In this document: piece by piece, positions 5,842 through 13,357 of the stretch
Layout of the letters: every line of letters begins with the position of its first letter
Position numbering within the stretch: position 1 is the stretch's first letter
From: CAZWVM01 sp964637705
Lineage (GTDB): Bacteria; UBA8481
Length of the DNA stretch: 25,922 nt
Assembly (NCBI GenBank): GCA_964637705.1
Contig: CAZWVM010000026.1
Coordinates: 1-25,922 of the forward strand
Direction: 5' to 3'
Position numbers and translations under genes: made by a program
The notes under the pieces: generated by a model
Database searches by the model: none
What the model was told of the DNA's origin: nothing
The model's input: only the letters and a program-made list of their open reading frames with translations

Positions 5842-7125
5842 TCATGGCTTCACCGCCGGCCCGCTCCGCGGCAATCTCATCGTGAACCGCGCGCCTCCGA
5901 GCGGCCCCTCCGTGATCTCGATCGACCCGTCGTGAGCTTCCACGATCGCCTTCACCACCGCCAGGCCGAGGCCGGTCCCGCGCTTCTTCGTCGTGAGGAA
6001 GGGCTCGAAGACGGCCGTCCGCTCGCCGGGCGCGATGCCGGGGCCGCTGTCGTCGACGACGAAGAGGACGGCGTCGGAGAGCCGCGCGGTGGAGACCTCC
6101 ACGCGGCCGCGCGCTCCGGCGGCCTCCGTGGCATTGCGAACGATGTTGGCGAGGGCCTGGATGATCCGGTCCCGGTCGGCGCGGAAGAGGCCGGCCTGCC
6201 GATCCAGGACGCAGCGGATCTCGACGAGCGCCTCCGATTTGGCCGCCAGCCGCCGCTCCTCCCGGTGCGCCACCAGCTCCACGACCTCGTTCGCCTCCAC
6301 GTCCTCGATCTGGAGATTCTGTTCGCGGGAAAGGTCGAGGAAATCGTGCACGACGCGTTCGAGCCGGTCGACCTCTTCCCGGAGGTCCGCGATCATCGCC
6401 GCCTCGGGGTCGAGGGCGGTGCCGGACTCGAGCGCGGCCGCGCGCAATTCCAGGGTCGCGCTGATGATGTTCAGGGGATTCCGGATCTCGTGGGCCACCG
6501 CGGCCGACATCCGGGAGAGGGCCTCGAACCGCTCTCCACGCTCGGCCCGCATCCGCTCCATTTCGAACTGCCGAACGGCGCGTCCGTAGAGAAAGACGAC
6601 GAGCACGGCGAGGGCGGCGGAGAGGACGATCCAGGTCCAGAAGATGCGCCGCAGGGCGTCGAGGTTGGTGAAGGAAGGAGCGGCGGCGACGATTCCCAGC
6701 ACGAACCCGGGCGGTTCGATCGGGGTGTAGGCCCTGAGCAGGTAGCCGGAGGGAGCACGGAAGGGGAGCCCGGCCGAGGGCCTGCCGCCCCGTGCCGCCT
6801 GGATCTCGCTCAGGTCGGTGTTCAGGAGCAGCCTCGGGCGGCCCACCGGAACGTTCGAATCCGTCGAGAAGAAGACGTTGTCATAGGGATCGAGGATGAA
6901 GATCTCGCCGACCGTCTCCGGCTCCATGATCGCCTGCACGCCGGCCACGCCGTCGACGGCGTAGAGCCGCGAGGCCGCGGCGACGACGTCGACCAGCGCG
7001 TCGCGCAGGCCGTCCTCCAGCGTGATGCGGGAACCGAGGTAGAGAGCGGCGGCGAAGGCGTCCATGAACCCGATGAGGAGCAGGGCGACGAGGATGCCGC
7101 GGCGATTGACGAGGGATCCGATCAC
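5842..7125 (-). CDS. membrane sensor histidine kinase
   Basis: This 427-residue kinase has a TM helix at about 10-31, a periplasmic sensor region at 32-160 containing IFILDPYDNVFFSTDS (75-90, a PAS/Cache-like strand pattern), and a second TM helix at about 161-181. The dimerisation and phosphoacceptor helix has H212 in AHEIRNPLN. The ATPase domain shows the N box IVRNATEA, G1 DDSGPGIAP, the F box EPFLTTKK and G2 GTGLGLAVVKAIVEAH. All catalytic motifs are intact. The GTG start at 7125 lacks a Shine-Dalgarno site but has TAACGT exactly 6 nt upstream. Directly downstream are the HTH-less NtrC-type regulator and a secreted coiled-coil protein, a likely three-gene operon. It is divergent from the large secreted protein across only 78 nt. 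The signal is unknown. Confidence 0.95.
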   Translation of the reverse strand: MIGSLVNRRGILVALLLIGFMDAFAAALYLGSRITLEDGLRDALVDVVAAASRLYAVDGVAGVQAIMEPETVGEIFILDPYDNVFFSTDSNVPVGRPRLLLNTDLSEIQAARGGRPSAGLPFRAPSGYLLRAYTPIEPPGFVLGIVAAAPSFTNLDALRRIFWTWIVLSAALAVLVVFLYGRAVRQFEMERMRAERGERFEALSRMSAAVAHEIRNPLNIISATLELRAAALESGTALDPEAAMIADLREEVDRLERVVHDFLDLSREQNLQIEDVEANEVVELVAHREERRLAAKSEALVEIRCVLDRQAGLFRADRDRIIQALANIVRNATEAAGARGRVEVSTARLSDAVLFVVDDSGPGIAPGERTAVFEPFLTTKKRGTGLGLAVVKAIVEAHDGSIEITEGPLGGARFTMRLPRSGPAVKP

Positions 7126-7131
7126 CTCGCT

Positions 7132-7137
7132 ACGTTA
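7132..7137 (-). promoter_or_regulatory. -10 element of histidine kinase gene, leaderless arrangement
   Basis: On the minus strand TAACGT is followed by 6 nt and the GTG start at 7125. There is no ribosome binding site. A weak -35 candidate, TGGATG, lies 17 nt further up (7155-7160). Confidence 0.45.
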
Positions 7138-7186
7138 CCGCCCCTCACGCTCCTCATCCAGCGTTTCCGGCGGGCGGGGATGGGGA

Positions 7187-7192
7187 TAGAAT
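7187..7192 (+). promoter_or_regulatory. -10 element of the large secreted protein gene
   Basis: TAGAAT ends 11 nt before ATG 7204, so the mRNA leader would be only about 4-5 nt. A poor -35 candidate, TTTCCG, lies 17 nt upstream at 7164-7169. It shares the 78-nt divergent region with the histidine kinase promoter. Confidence 0.4.
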
Positions 7193-7203
7193 CGTCATTG
7201 CCC

Positions 7204-9783
7204 ATGAAGAGTGACCTCCGCCCGCCGCTTCTCGCGCTCCTTGCCTGCGCCTGGCTCGCGGCCGAGGCGGCCGGCGCCTCATCGAACCGCGTCACGGTGG
7301 GATACCGGGATCTCGTCGACGAGAATCTCCTGGTCAGGACGGGGCAGACCCTCTCCGAGGTCCTGCGTTCCGGGCGCAACGATCCCTCGACACGGGCGCT
7401 CCTGCAGCCCTTCCTCGACGGACAGGCGCGTCTCCTGCCGGAAGCCCTGGAGATGGTCACGACGCCCTCGATGACGCCGTTCATGGAGGTCTCCGCCGCC
7501 TTCGACGGAGCTCTTCGTGAACCGGCCTGGGTCGCCGTCCTGCGTTCCGGGCGCGTGCTCGCGCTCGCGGACGGGCTCGGCCGCGTCAGGCTCTTCCTGC
7601 CGGGTACGGATGCGCGCGCGGCGTACCGGCGGCACTATCCGCTCCTGCGTCACTGCCTCGCCGGTCTCGTCCGCGACTCGGCGCCGCTTACGATCGAAGT
7701 CTACTCTTTCGTCCATGATTACCTGCGGTCCGAGTTCGTCCTCGGGACGGAACCCTACGTCTTCACGGCGTCGCGCTTTCCGGTGCCCGAGGGACGAAAG
7801 CCGGTCAACCTGACCGCCCTCGCGGCCTTTTTCGAGGCGGGGCAGCCGCTTGCCGGGGCGCAGATCGACGCGGGGGAGGGGTTGGCGCTCCTTGCCTTCC
7901 CCGGACCGCGGCCCCTTCTCGACGGAGCCCCCGTCACTCTCGCCGACTTCGCGACGGCCTACCGCGCCGTCTTCCACGCCGGCGACAACGCGGCCTTCAT
8001 CAGCCTGGATCCTCACGCGGACCCCACGAGAGCGACCGTGAACTTCGGCGGCTACCTGGAGAACACGCGCATCGGCCGCACGGTCCTGGAATCCGACAAG
8101 CGCTTCAAGACGATCGCGTCCGGACTCGATCCCGGCGACTTCCGCGACCGGAGGTTCGAGATTCGCGCCCTTCACCCGGGGTTTCTCTCGGCCGTGGAAA
8201 TCGACCTCGGCAGCGCCCGCGACCTCGGCGACCGCTGGATCGGGACGCGCTTCTGGTTCTACCCCGAGAGCGTCGAGATCGAGACCGATCCCGCTTACTC
8301 GACGGCGATCGTCAGGCGCGCTCGCTTCACGGCGGACGCGGAGCGGCAGCGAGGCGACTACGGTTCGAGCGAGGAGTTCGAGCGGCAGAGACGGAGGCAG
8401 TTGAGCCCGAGCATACGTCACGCGATCGCGGACTTGAACCGCCACTACGACAGTTACGCCCTCCTCTTCGGGGAATTGCGCGAACTCAACACCGTGGCCC
8501 GGCTGCTGGGAGTCTGCAGCTGGCTGAAGCGGCGACCGCGCAACGATCTCGACCTCGACGCCCTGATGTCGGTCGAGATTCCCCGCGCGGAGACACCCCG
8601 CGACCGCACCCAGCTCCTCGCCGCGGCCTGGCTGGTCCTGGCCGAGGGAGAGACGCCGACCGTCTCGTCGGCGGCCCATCGCGCCCGAACGGTTCCGCTC
8701 ACACCGCTCCTCGACAGGACGGTCGCGGAGGTCTTCCCATCCGGGGGGGAATACGCGCGATTCCTGGCCATGAAGAGCGTCGAGGAGGGGCGCGCGGACC
8801 GCGGCATCGACGACGGGGCGGCAAAGCTCGAATACGATCGTCTCTCGGGCCGTATCATGCGCACTCTCCTGGATTCCCGCTCCGATCTGCAGGCCTTCAC
8901 GCGATACGCGGCGGAGGCGTTGAACCCGGTGAGGGAGGAGATGGCGCGGCTGGAGAGGACCTACGGGGAAGTTGTCGAGGAGGCTCAATCCCTCGAACGG
9001 GAGTTGTCCGACCTCACGCGGCAGGGGGTGCGCGCGCAGGAGGAGATGGCGCGCGTCGTCGACGAGTTGACGGGCCCTTCCGTCTCCCCGGCGCGCGCCG
9101 CCGAGCTTTCGCGGAGGCGGGACGAACTGGTGCGGGAGATCGACGGCCTGAACACCCTCATCCGCCAGCGCAACGCGCTCTACGTCGCTCGAGGGGAGTC
9201 GGCGAACCGGATCGCGGCGGATGGTCGCAGGCCCCGCTCGAGCCTGAGCGTCATATCGATCGGAGGGGGCATCAACCTCGGTCCCGAGGAATTCACGATC
9301 CGCGTGAGGCCTTCGAGCGGCGGAAATCCCGCGCGGCGCACGGGCGGCGCCCCGTCCGCCACCGCGCCGCGACGGATCCCCCCGCCCTCCGCTCCGGCGC
9401 GTCCCGAGATCGTGACGGCCGTGCCCCAGGTCTCTCCACGCCGCATCGTCGCCGGTCCTTCTCCCGATCGTTCGCGATTCACGGCCGCTCCCTCTACGGG
9501 GCTGCCGAGCGCGCGCCGCCTCGAAAACTACTGGTTCCGGCGCGACGGGTCGCGTTGGAACGAGCGTGTCGTGACCGGCGCGCGCACGAGGGAGCGCAGC
9601 TACGATCCGGCATCCCGGACTCTCACCGTCACGGATCGGCTCGAGGACGGCGGCGCCCGAAGCCTTTCCGCGCGGCGCGTCGGCGACGGCAGGATCGAAT
9701 TCCGCCGCGGCACGACCGGGCCGGCCCCGGCATCGGGGGAACCGGAGTGGTGGAACGCCGGGCCGGCGGGCGCGGCTCGATGA
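7204..9783 (+). CDS. large secreted protein of unknown function
   Basis: This 859-residue protein starts with a signal peptide (LLALLACAWLAAEAAGA, residues 9-25, likely cleaved after AGA). Residues 30-340 contain a conserved-looking globular region including FISLDPHADPTRATVNFG (about 263-280) followed by LENTRIGRTVLESDKRFKT. From memory this resembles DUF1598-type proteins of planctomycetes, but I cannot confirm that. Residues about 574-660 are a charged coiled coil. Residues about 690-775 are Pro/Ala/Arg-rich and probably disordered. The last 80 residues look beta-rich (YWFRRDGSRWNERVVTGA). A start at 7204 is chosen because it begins the signal peptide. The gene overlaps the next by ATGA and is divergent from the kinase-regulator operon, which may control it. 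No catalytic motif is recognised. Confidence 0.85.
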   Translation: MKSDLRPPLLALLACAWLAAEAAGASSNRVTVGYRDLVDENLLVRTGQTLSEVLRSGRNDPSTRALLQPFLDGQARLLPEALEMVTTPSMTPFMEVSAAFDGALREPAWVAVLRSGRVLALADGLGRVRLFLPGTDARAAYRRHYPLLRHCLAGLVRDSAPLTIEVYSFVHDYLRSEFVLGTEPYVFTASRFPVPEGRKPVNLTALAAFFEAGQPLAGAQIDAGEGLALLAFPGPRPLLDGAPVTLADFATAYRAVFHAGDNAAFISLDPHADPTRATVNFGGYLENTRIGRTVLESDKRFKTIASGLDPGDFRDRRFEIRALHPGFLSAVEIDLGSARDLGDRWIGTRFWFYPESVEIETDPAYSTAIVRRARFTADAERQRGDYGSSEEFERQRRRQLSPSIRHAIADLNRHYDSYALLFGELRELNTVARLLGVCSWLKRRPRNDLDLDALMSVEIPRAETPRDRTQLLAAAWLVLAEGETPTVSSAAHRARTVPLTPLLDRTVAEVFPSGGEYARFLAMKSVEEGRADRGIDDGAAKLEYDRLSGRIMRTLLDSRSDLQAFTRYAAEALNPVREEMARLERTYGEVVEEAQSLERELSDLTRQGVRAQEEMARVVDELTGPSVSPARAAELSRRRDELVREIDGLNTLIRQRNALYVARGESANRIAADGRRPRSSLSVISIGGGINLGPEEFTIRVRPSSGGNPARRTGGAPSATAPRRIPPPSAPARPEIVTAVPQVSPRRIVAGPSPDRSRFTAAPSTGLPSARRLENYWFRRDGSRWNERVVTGARTRERSYDPASRTLTVTDRLEDGGARSLSARRVGDGRIEFRRGTTGPAPASGEPEWWNAGPAGAAR

Positions 9784-9962
9784 GCGGCTGGACCTGCCGC
9801 CACGATCTCAACGGCTTCTGCCGTCGCCTCGGCCGGGAATGCAGGCCCGGGATCGCGGGTTGCATTCTCCACGGGAAAGTCATCTTCACCGAGGAGGTGA
9901 AGCCGAAACGCGGAAGGAGACGCGCCCGGGCGCGCCGAACGCCCGCGCCGGCGCGTTCCTAG
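9780..9962 (+). CDS. small four-cysteine protein
   Basis: This 60-residue protein starts at an ATG that overlaps the upstream stop as ATGA, indicating translational coupling. Its N-terminal half has four cysteines (C6, C14, C20, C27) in a C-x7-C-x5-C-x6-C pattern, embedded in WTCRHDLNGFCRR and ECRPGIAGCILHGKVIF. The Gly/Pro/Cys spacing suggests a compact zinc- or iron-sulfur-binding fold, though two or more Cys-x2-Cys knuckles are absent. The tail (residues 43-60) is a run of Arg, Lys, Ala and Pro and could bind nucleic acid. I recall similar small 'CxxD..G.C.R....C.PG..GC.L.GK' proteins in other high-GC bacteria, without a known role. It follows a secreted protein but has no signal sequence itself. 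Confidence 0.6.
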   Translation: MSGWTCRHDLNGFCRRLGRECRPGIAGCILHGKVIFTEEVKPKRGRRRARARRTPAPARS

Positions 9963-10003
9963 CATTCGGTGGGGAACCGCGCGGCCCGCGCCGCGCCTTT
10001 TGC

Positions 10004-10032
10004 TTGACCCGAATCCGCTCGTGCGCGAAGAT
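10004..10032 (+). promoter_or_regulatory. probable promoter of tRNA-Ser
   Basis: TTGACC (10004-10009), a 17-nt spacer and GAAGAT (10027-10032) place the transcription start near 10039, about 15 nt before the mature tRNA 5' end. The -35 is strong and the -10 is weak. The rest of the gap from 9963 shows nothing else. Confidence 0.45.
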
Positions 10033-10053
10033 GATCCTGCATCTGTACGTCCA

Positions 10054-10145
10054 GGAGAGGTGGCCGAGCTGGCTTAAGGCGTTGGTTTGCTAAACCAATG
10101 TACTGGTTAAGGCCGGTACCGAGGGTTCGAATCCCTCCCTCTCCG
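10054..10145 (+). tRNA. tRNA-Ser (anticodon GCU)
   Basis: This 92-nt class II tRNA folds cleanly. The acceptor stem is GGAGAGG (10054-10060) with CCTCTCC (10138-10144) and discriminator G145. The anticodon stem TTGGT/ACCAA encloses loop TTGCTAA, with anticodon GCT at 10089-10091 reading AGC and AGU. A long variable arm (GTACTGG/CCGGTAC with a 6-nt loop, 10100-10119) marks a serine tRNA. The T arm is GAGGG-TTCGAAT-CCCTC. CCA is not encoded. No integrase or duplicated 3' end is seen nearby, so there is no sign of use as an attachment site here. Confidence 0.97.
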
Positions 10146-10170
10146 CGCGCCGTACCTTTCAGAACCTTCC

Positions 10171-10199
10171 TTGCAGAATCCCTTCCGCTCTGTTCTACT
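10171..10199 (+). promoter_or_regulatory. promoter of the nuclease-GGDEF operon
   Basis: TTGCAG (10171-10176) and TCTACT (10194-10199) are 17 nt apart. The expected start is near 10206, right at the GGAG ribosome binding site (10206-10209), which lies 7 nt before GTG 10217. The leader would be about 11 nt. Confidence 0.4.
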
Positions 10200-10216
10200 G
10201 GCCCCGGAGTGATCCC

Positions 10217-11773
10217 GTGCGCACCGCTTCGGTCACATCGCTGAAAACCTACCTTGCCTGCCCGCGCCGCTTCTACTATTCCTACGTCGAATGGCTTCCG
10301 GCCGAGAACGACGATCGCAGCCGCCGTTTCCTCCTCTCCAACATCCTTCACACCGCCCTCACCCAGTATCATTCCAAGGGCACGGTGGACTGGTCGGCCC
10401 TCGACGCCGCGCTCGTCGAGACATGGGACCCCGGGCTCTTTCCTGACGCCTGCTCGGCGGCCGACGAGTATCACCGCATCCGATGGAAGCTGTGGGAAGC
10501 CTGGCCCGTCGTGGGGCGGGGACGGACGATACGTTACGGCTACACCTTCGAGATCGACTTCGCCGGCGGAAAATTCCGTGGCAAGTTCGATCGGATCGAC
10601 GAGGAGTCGGACGGGTTGACCGTCGTCGATTACACGACCGGGGAGACCCTGTCCGATCGCGATCGCTGGGGCCTCCAGGTCTACGCCTCGGTCGCGCGCC
10701 GCATGACCGGGATCCCGGTGGCGCGCATCCAGGTCGTCTCCTTCGGGGGCGGCGAGATCGAGACGTGGATCGCGCCGGAGGATCCGGGGCGCATCGAGAA
10801 CGACGTGCGCCGTCTCCGGCGCGCGATCGAGGCCGATCATCATCATTACCCGAAACCCGACCGGCAGTGCCTGCGATGCCCATACGCCCAGATCTGCGAC
10901 GCGGCCTACGTCGAAGAGAAGCCGGGTCCGAACCGCCAGACCAACGAGATGTTCCGCCTCTTTCGGGCCCTCGAGGTGCTCCTGCAGGCGACCGAGACGC
11001 GGGATTCGATGCGTAGCGCCGCACAGTGGGCCGTGAGGCAACTCCACGACCAGTCGCGCCTCTACTGGCTGAACGATCTCGTCGTCTCCCCCGAGCTCTC
11101 GCGCATCATCCAGGAGAAGACCGAGACGGAAGGGGAGATCATGGTGCGCGGCCCCCAGCTGGATGTCCAGCCGGGAACCTCGCTCATCGTGCCCCTGGCC
11201 GGCGAAGCCGTCGTGCTCTTTCCCGAGTCCGTCTCGCGCACCGCCGCCGAGATCCTCGGACGAAGCCTTCGCATCTCCATGGAACGCACCGCGAACTACA
11301 TCGCCGCGACGACCGACGGGCTGACGGGCCTGATGAGGCGGGAGCTGTTCGAGCGGCGGATGCGCGAGTGGAGGGACCAGGATTACGCCCTGATCCTGGG
11401 GGACATCGACCATTTCAAGAGCGTCAACGACACCCACGGCCACGACGCGGGCGACGAGGCCCTGAAGGCGGTCGCGCGCATCCTGGCCAGCCAGGCGGGC
11501 GCCGTCGCCTACCGGCTCGGCGGCGAGGAGTTTCTCCTCTTCGTGCCTTCGAGCGACGCCGCCTATTGCCGCGAAGTGGCCGAGACGGCGCGGCGGCGGA
11601 TCGAGGAGTCGGCTTTCGAGCACGAGGGACGCCGCCTCCCGATCACGGTCTCCTTCGGCGTCTCCTTCGGACGAACGGGCGCCGAGGCCCATGACGTCCT
11701 GAAGCGGGCCGACGAATCGCTTTACCGCGCGAAGACGGAGGGGCGGAACCGGGTCGTCATGGCGGAAGGATGA
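10217..11773 (+). CDS. PD-(D/E)XK Fe-S nuclease-like domain fused to GGDEF diguanylate cyclase
   Basis: The protein has 518 residues. Residues 1-232 follow the AddB/RecB/Cas4 nuclease pattern: SLKTYLACPRRFYY (8-21), H45, GKFDRID with D125, VVDYTTG with D138, the LQVYASV motif (Q154, Y156) and a C218-x2-C221-x5-C227 cluster that with C15 would hold a 4Fe-4S cluster. The catalytic Lys of 'DYKTG' is replaced by Thr140 (ACG), so cleavage is doubtful. Residues 233-360 are a linker that may be GAF-like. Residues 361-518 are a GGDEF domain: DIDHFKSVNDTHGHDAGD (396-413) and an active-type GGEEF (435-439). The usual RxxD inhibitory site is QAGA, so product inhibition is probably absent. The GTG start has GGAG 7 nt upstream, and the stop overlaps the next gene (ATGA). 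The likely role is a DNA- or redox-sensing cyclase in the cytoplasm; this is inference. Confidence 0.93.
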   Translation: MRTASVTSLKTYLACPRRFYYSYVEWLPAENDDRSRRFLLSNILHTALTQYHSKGTVDWSALDAALVETWDPGLFPDACSAADEYHRIRWKLWEAWPVVGRGRTIRYGYTFEIDFAGGKFRGKFDRIDEESDGLTVVDYTTGETLSDRDRWGLQVYASVARRMTGIPVARIQVVSFGGGEIETWIAPEDPGRIENDVRRLRRAIEADHHHYPKPDRQCLRCPYAQICDAAYVEEKPGPNRQTNEMFRLFRALEVLLQATETRDSMRSAAQWAVRQLHDQSRLYWLNDLVVSPELSRIIQEKTETEGEIMVRGPQLDVQPGTSLIVPLAGEAVVLFPESVSRTAAEILGRSLRISMERTANYIAATTDGLTGLMRRELFERRMREWRDQDYALILGDIDHFKSVNDTHGHDAGDEALKAVARILASQAGAVAYRLGGEEFLLFVPSSDAAYCREVAETARRRIEESAFEHEGRRLPITVSFGVSFGRTGAEAHDVLKRADESLYRAKTEGRNRVVMAEG

Positions 11774-13353
11774 TTCCGAGAACGGCCGCGATTCTCCTCG
11801 TCTGTCACGCCATGGCCTATTCCACCCCGTTCTTCCGCATCGCCGCCGCCCTTGCCGCGGCCGCGGGGCTCGGGCTCGCCGCCTTCGTTCATGTTCCCCG
11901 CGCCGCCGGATTCCTCCTCGCGGCCGCGGGCGCCGTCGCCGTCGTTTCGCTCTCCACGTCCGCGGCTCCCGGCCCGACCGTCGAATCGCTCGGCCTTCTC
12001 GCGGGCGCCCTGGGGTGGTGCATCGCCGGAAGCGCCCGGGGGCGGGAGGGGGATGAGGGAAGCGCGCGCGTCTTCGCGGCGGCGGCGATCGCCCTGGCCC
12101 TACCCGCTCTCATCGAGTGGTTGGCCTCTTCCCGAACACCGAGGCTCTGGTATGAAAGCCCCCTCGATCTCGGCGCCGCGATTCTCGTTTTGGGCTGGGC
12201 CGGGTTCCGCGCCATCGAGTCCCCGCGCGCCCGGATCGCCTACGCCTTTCTCGTCATCTCTTCCGTCGCCTCCAGTTCGTCCCGGGCCCTCATCATCGCC
12301 GCTCTCCTTTCTCTCGCCACCCTTCCCGTCCTGCGCCTGCGCGCGAAAGCAGCCCTCGCGCTCGTCGTACTGACCCTGTCCCTTCCTTACGCGGTGAGTC
12401 GCGTCGGCGCCGATCCCCTGGCCTGGACGCGCTCGCACATCTATGCCGGCGCCGGCCAGCTCCTCCTGGAGCGTCCCTGGACAGGCTGGGGGCTTGGATC
12501 CTTCGACGACGTCAGCCAGCGCGCGCAGATCGCGGACCCGGGGCCGATCCGCCGCATGCGCACGCCGGTCCACGCCCATTGCGATCCCCTGCAACTCCTC
12601 GTCGAGGCGGGTCTCCCTGCCGGCGCACTCCTCCTGGCGGCATTCTCCGGCCTCGCACTCGGCCTGCGTCGCCGTTCTCTGCACTCCGAAATCGCGGGCG
12701 TCACGGCCCTCTCAGCCGTCTCTCTCTTCTACTTCCCGATGCAGCTCGCCTTTCCCCTCAATATGCTGCTGTACCTTCTGGGCGGCGGCTACGAGGCGGC
12801 TCCCGCGCGAAGCGCTGCACGCGGCCCCGCGATCCTCTTCCTTCTGCCCGCCCTTCTCGCATCCGTGTATGCTTTCGGCGTCGCGACGGGGAACGCGACG
12901 ATCGCGCGTTTCGACGGGCGACTGGCTCTGCAGGGAGGCGATGCGGACGGCATGGCGCGGATGATCGAACTCCAGCCCGAGCGGCCGGAGTCCTGGATGA
13001 ACCAGGGGATATACGCCTCGCGGCACGGCTCGACCGGCGGAACCGTCCGCGGGTTCGAAGCCGCGGTCAACCGGGCGCCGACGCGCACGACGGTGCGTTT
13101 CGAACTGGTCCGGGCCTGGTTGTGGCGCGCGTCTTTGGAATCCGACACCGCGGAAGCCGGCGCGGCGCGCGCCGCGGCCCGTCAGCACCTCGGCTTCATC
13201 CGCGCCGTCGAACCGCTCTGCCTGGCCGGACTCGAGGCTTCCGGCGACCCGGTCGCATTCCGCATCGGGGCGACGATTCTCGGGACCTACGAGGCCCGGG
13301 GCCTGTACCCCGGGGAGACCCGTCTTCTGCGCCGCAAGGCGGACCCCCGGTGA
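11770..13353 (+). CDS. O-antigen ligase/Wzy-like polytopic membrane protein with TPR-like tail
   Basis: The protein has 527 residues. About ten hydrophobic segments fill residues 5-375. The O-antigen ligase/polymerase signature is visible as RPWTGWGLGSF (235-245), then a periplasmic loop with HAHCDPLQLLVEAGLPAG (268-285), where the family has H.HN..lq..vE.Gl.G, and SSRALIIA near 170. Such proteins join or polymerise lipid-linked glycans at the periplasmic face. The residues after 380 are soluble and helical with TPR-like repeats (MIELQPERPESWMNQGIYAS), a tail seen in some Wzy/PglL-like ligases. No glycosyltransferase genes are nearby, so the glycan is unknown and a protein O-glycosylation role is possible. 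It starts with a 4-nt ATGA overlap with the GGDEF gene and ends 4 nt before a histidine kinase, so all three are likely one operon. Confidence 0.78.
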   Translation: MIPRTAAILLVCHAMAYSTPFFRIAAALAAAAGLGLAAFVHVPRAAGFLLAAAGAVAVVSLSTSAAPGPTVESLGLLAGALGWCIAGSARGREGDEGSARVFAAAAIALALPALIEWLASSRTPRLWYESPLDLGAAILVLGWAGFRAIESPRARIAYAFLVISSVASSSSRALIIAALLSLATLPVLRLRAKAALALVVLTLSLPYAVSRVGADPLAWTRSHIYAGAGQLLLERPWTGWGLGSFDDVSQRAQIADPGPIRRMRTPVHAHCDPLQLLVEAGLPAGALLLAAFSGLALGLRRRSLHSEIAGVTALSAVSLFYFPMQLAFPLNMLLYLLGGGYEAAPARSAARGPAILFLLPALLASVYAFGVATGNATIARFDGRLALQGGDADGMARMIELQPERPESWMNQGIYASRHGSTGGTVRGFEAAVNRAPTRTTVRFELVRAWLWRASLESDTAEAGAARAAARQHLGFIRAVEPLCLAGLEASGDPVAFRIGATILGTYEARGLYPGETRLLRRKADPR

Positions 13354-13357
13354 CGCG

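Noticed and set aside
5932..7203. In-frame extension upstream of the secreted protein gene at 7204
   Set aside because: The extension runs antisense through the histidine kinase and would bury the signal peptide that begins at 7204.
10054..10145. tRNA-Ser as an integration site for a mobile element
   Set aside because: I saw no repeat of the tRNA 3' end, no integrase and no change in gene style on either side.
10217..11024. Cas4-like domain as part of a CRISPR-Cas locus
   Set aside because: No repeat array and no other cas gene is present; the domain is fused to a GGDEF and has lost its catalytic Lys.
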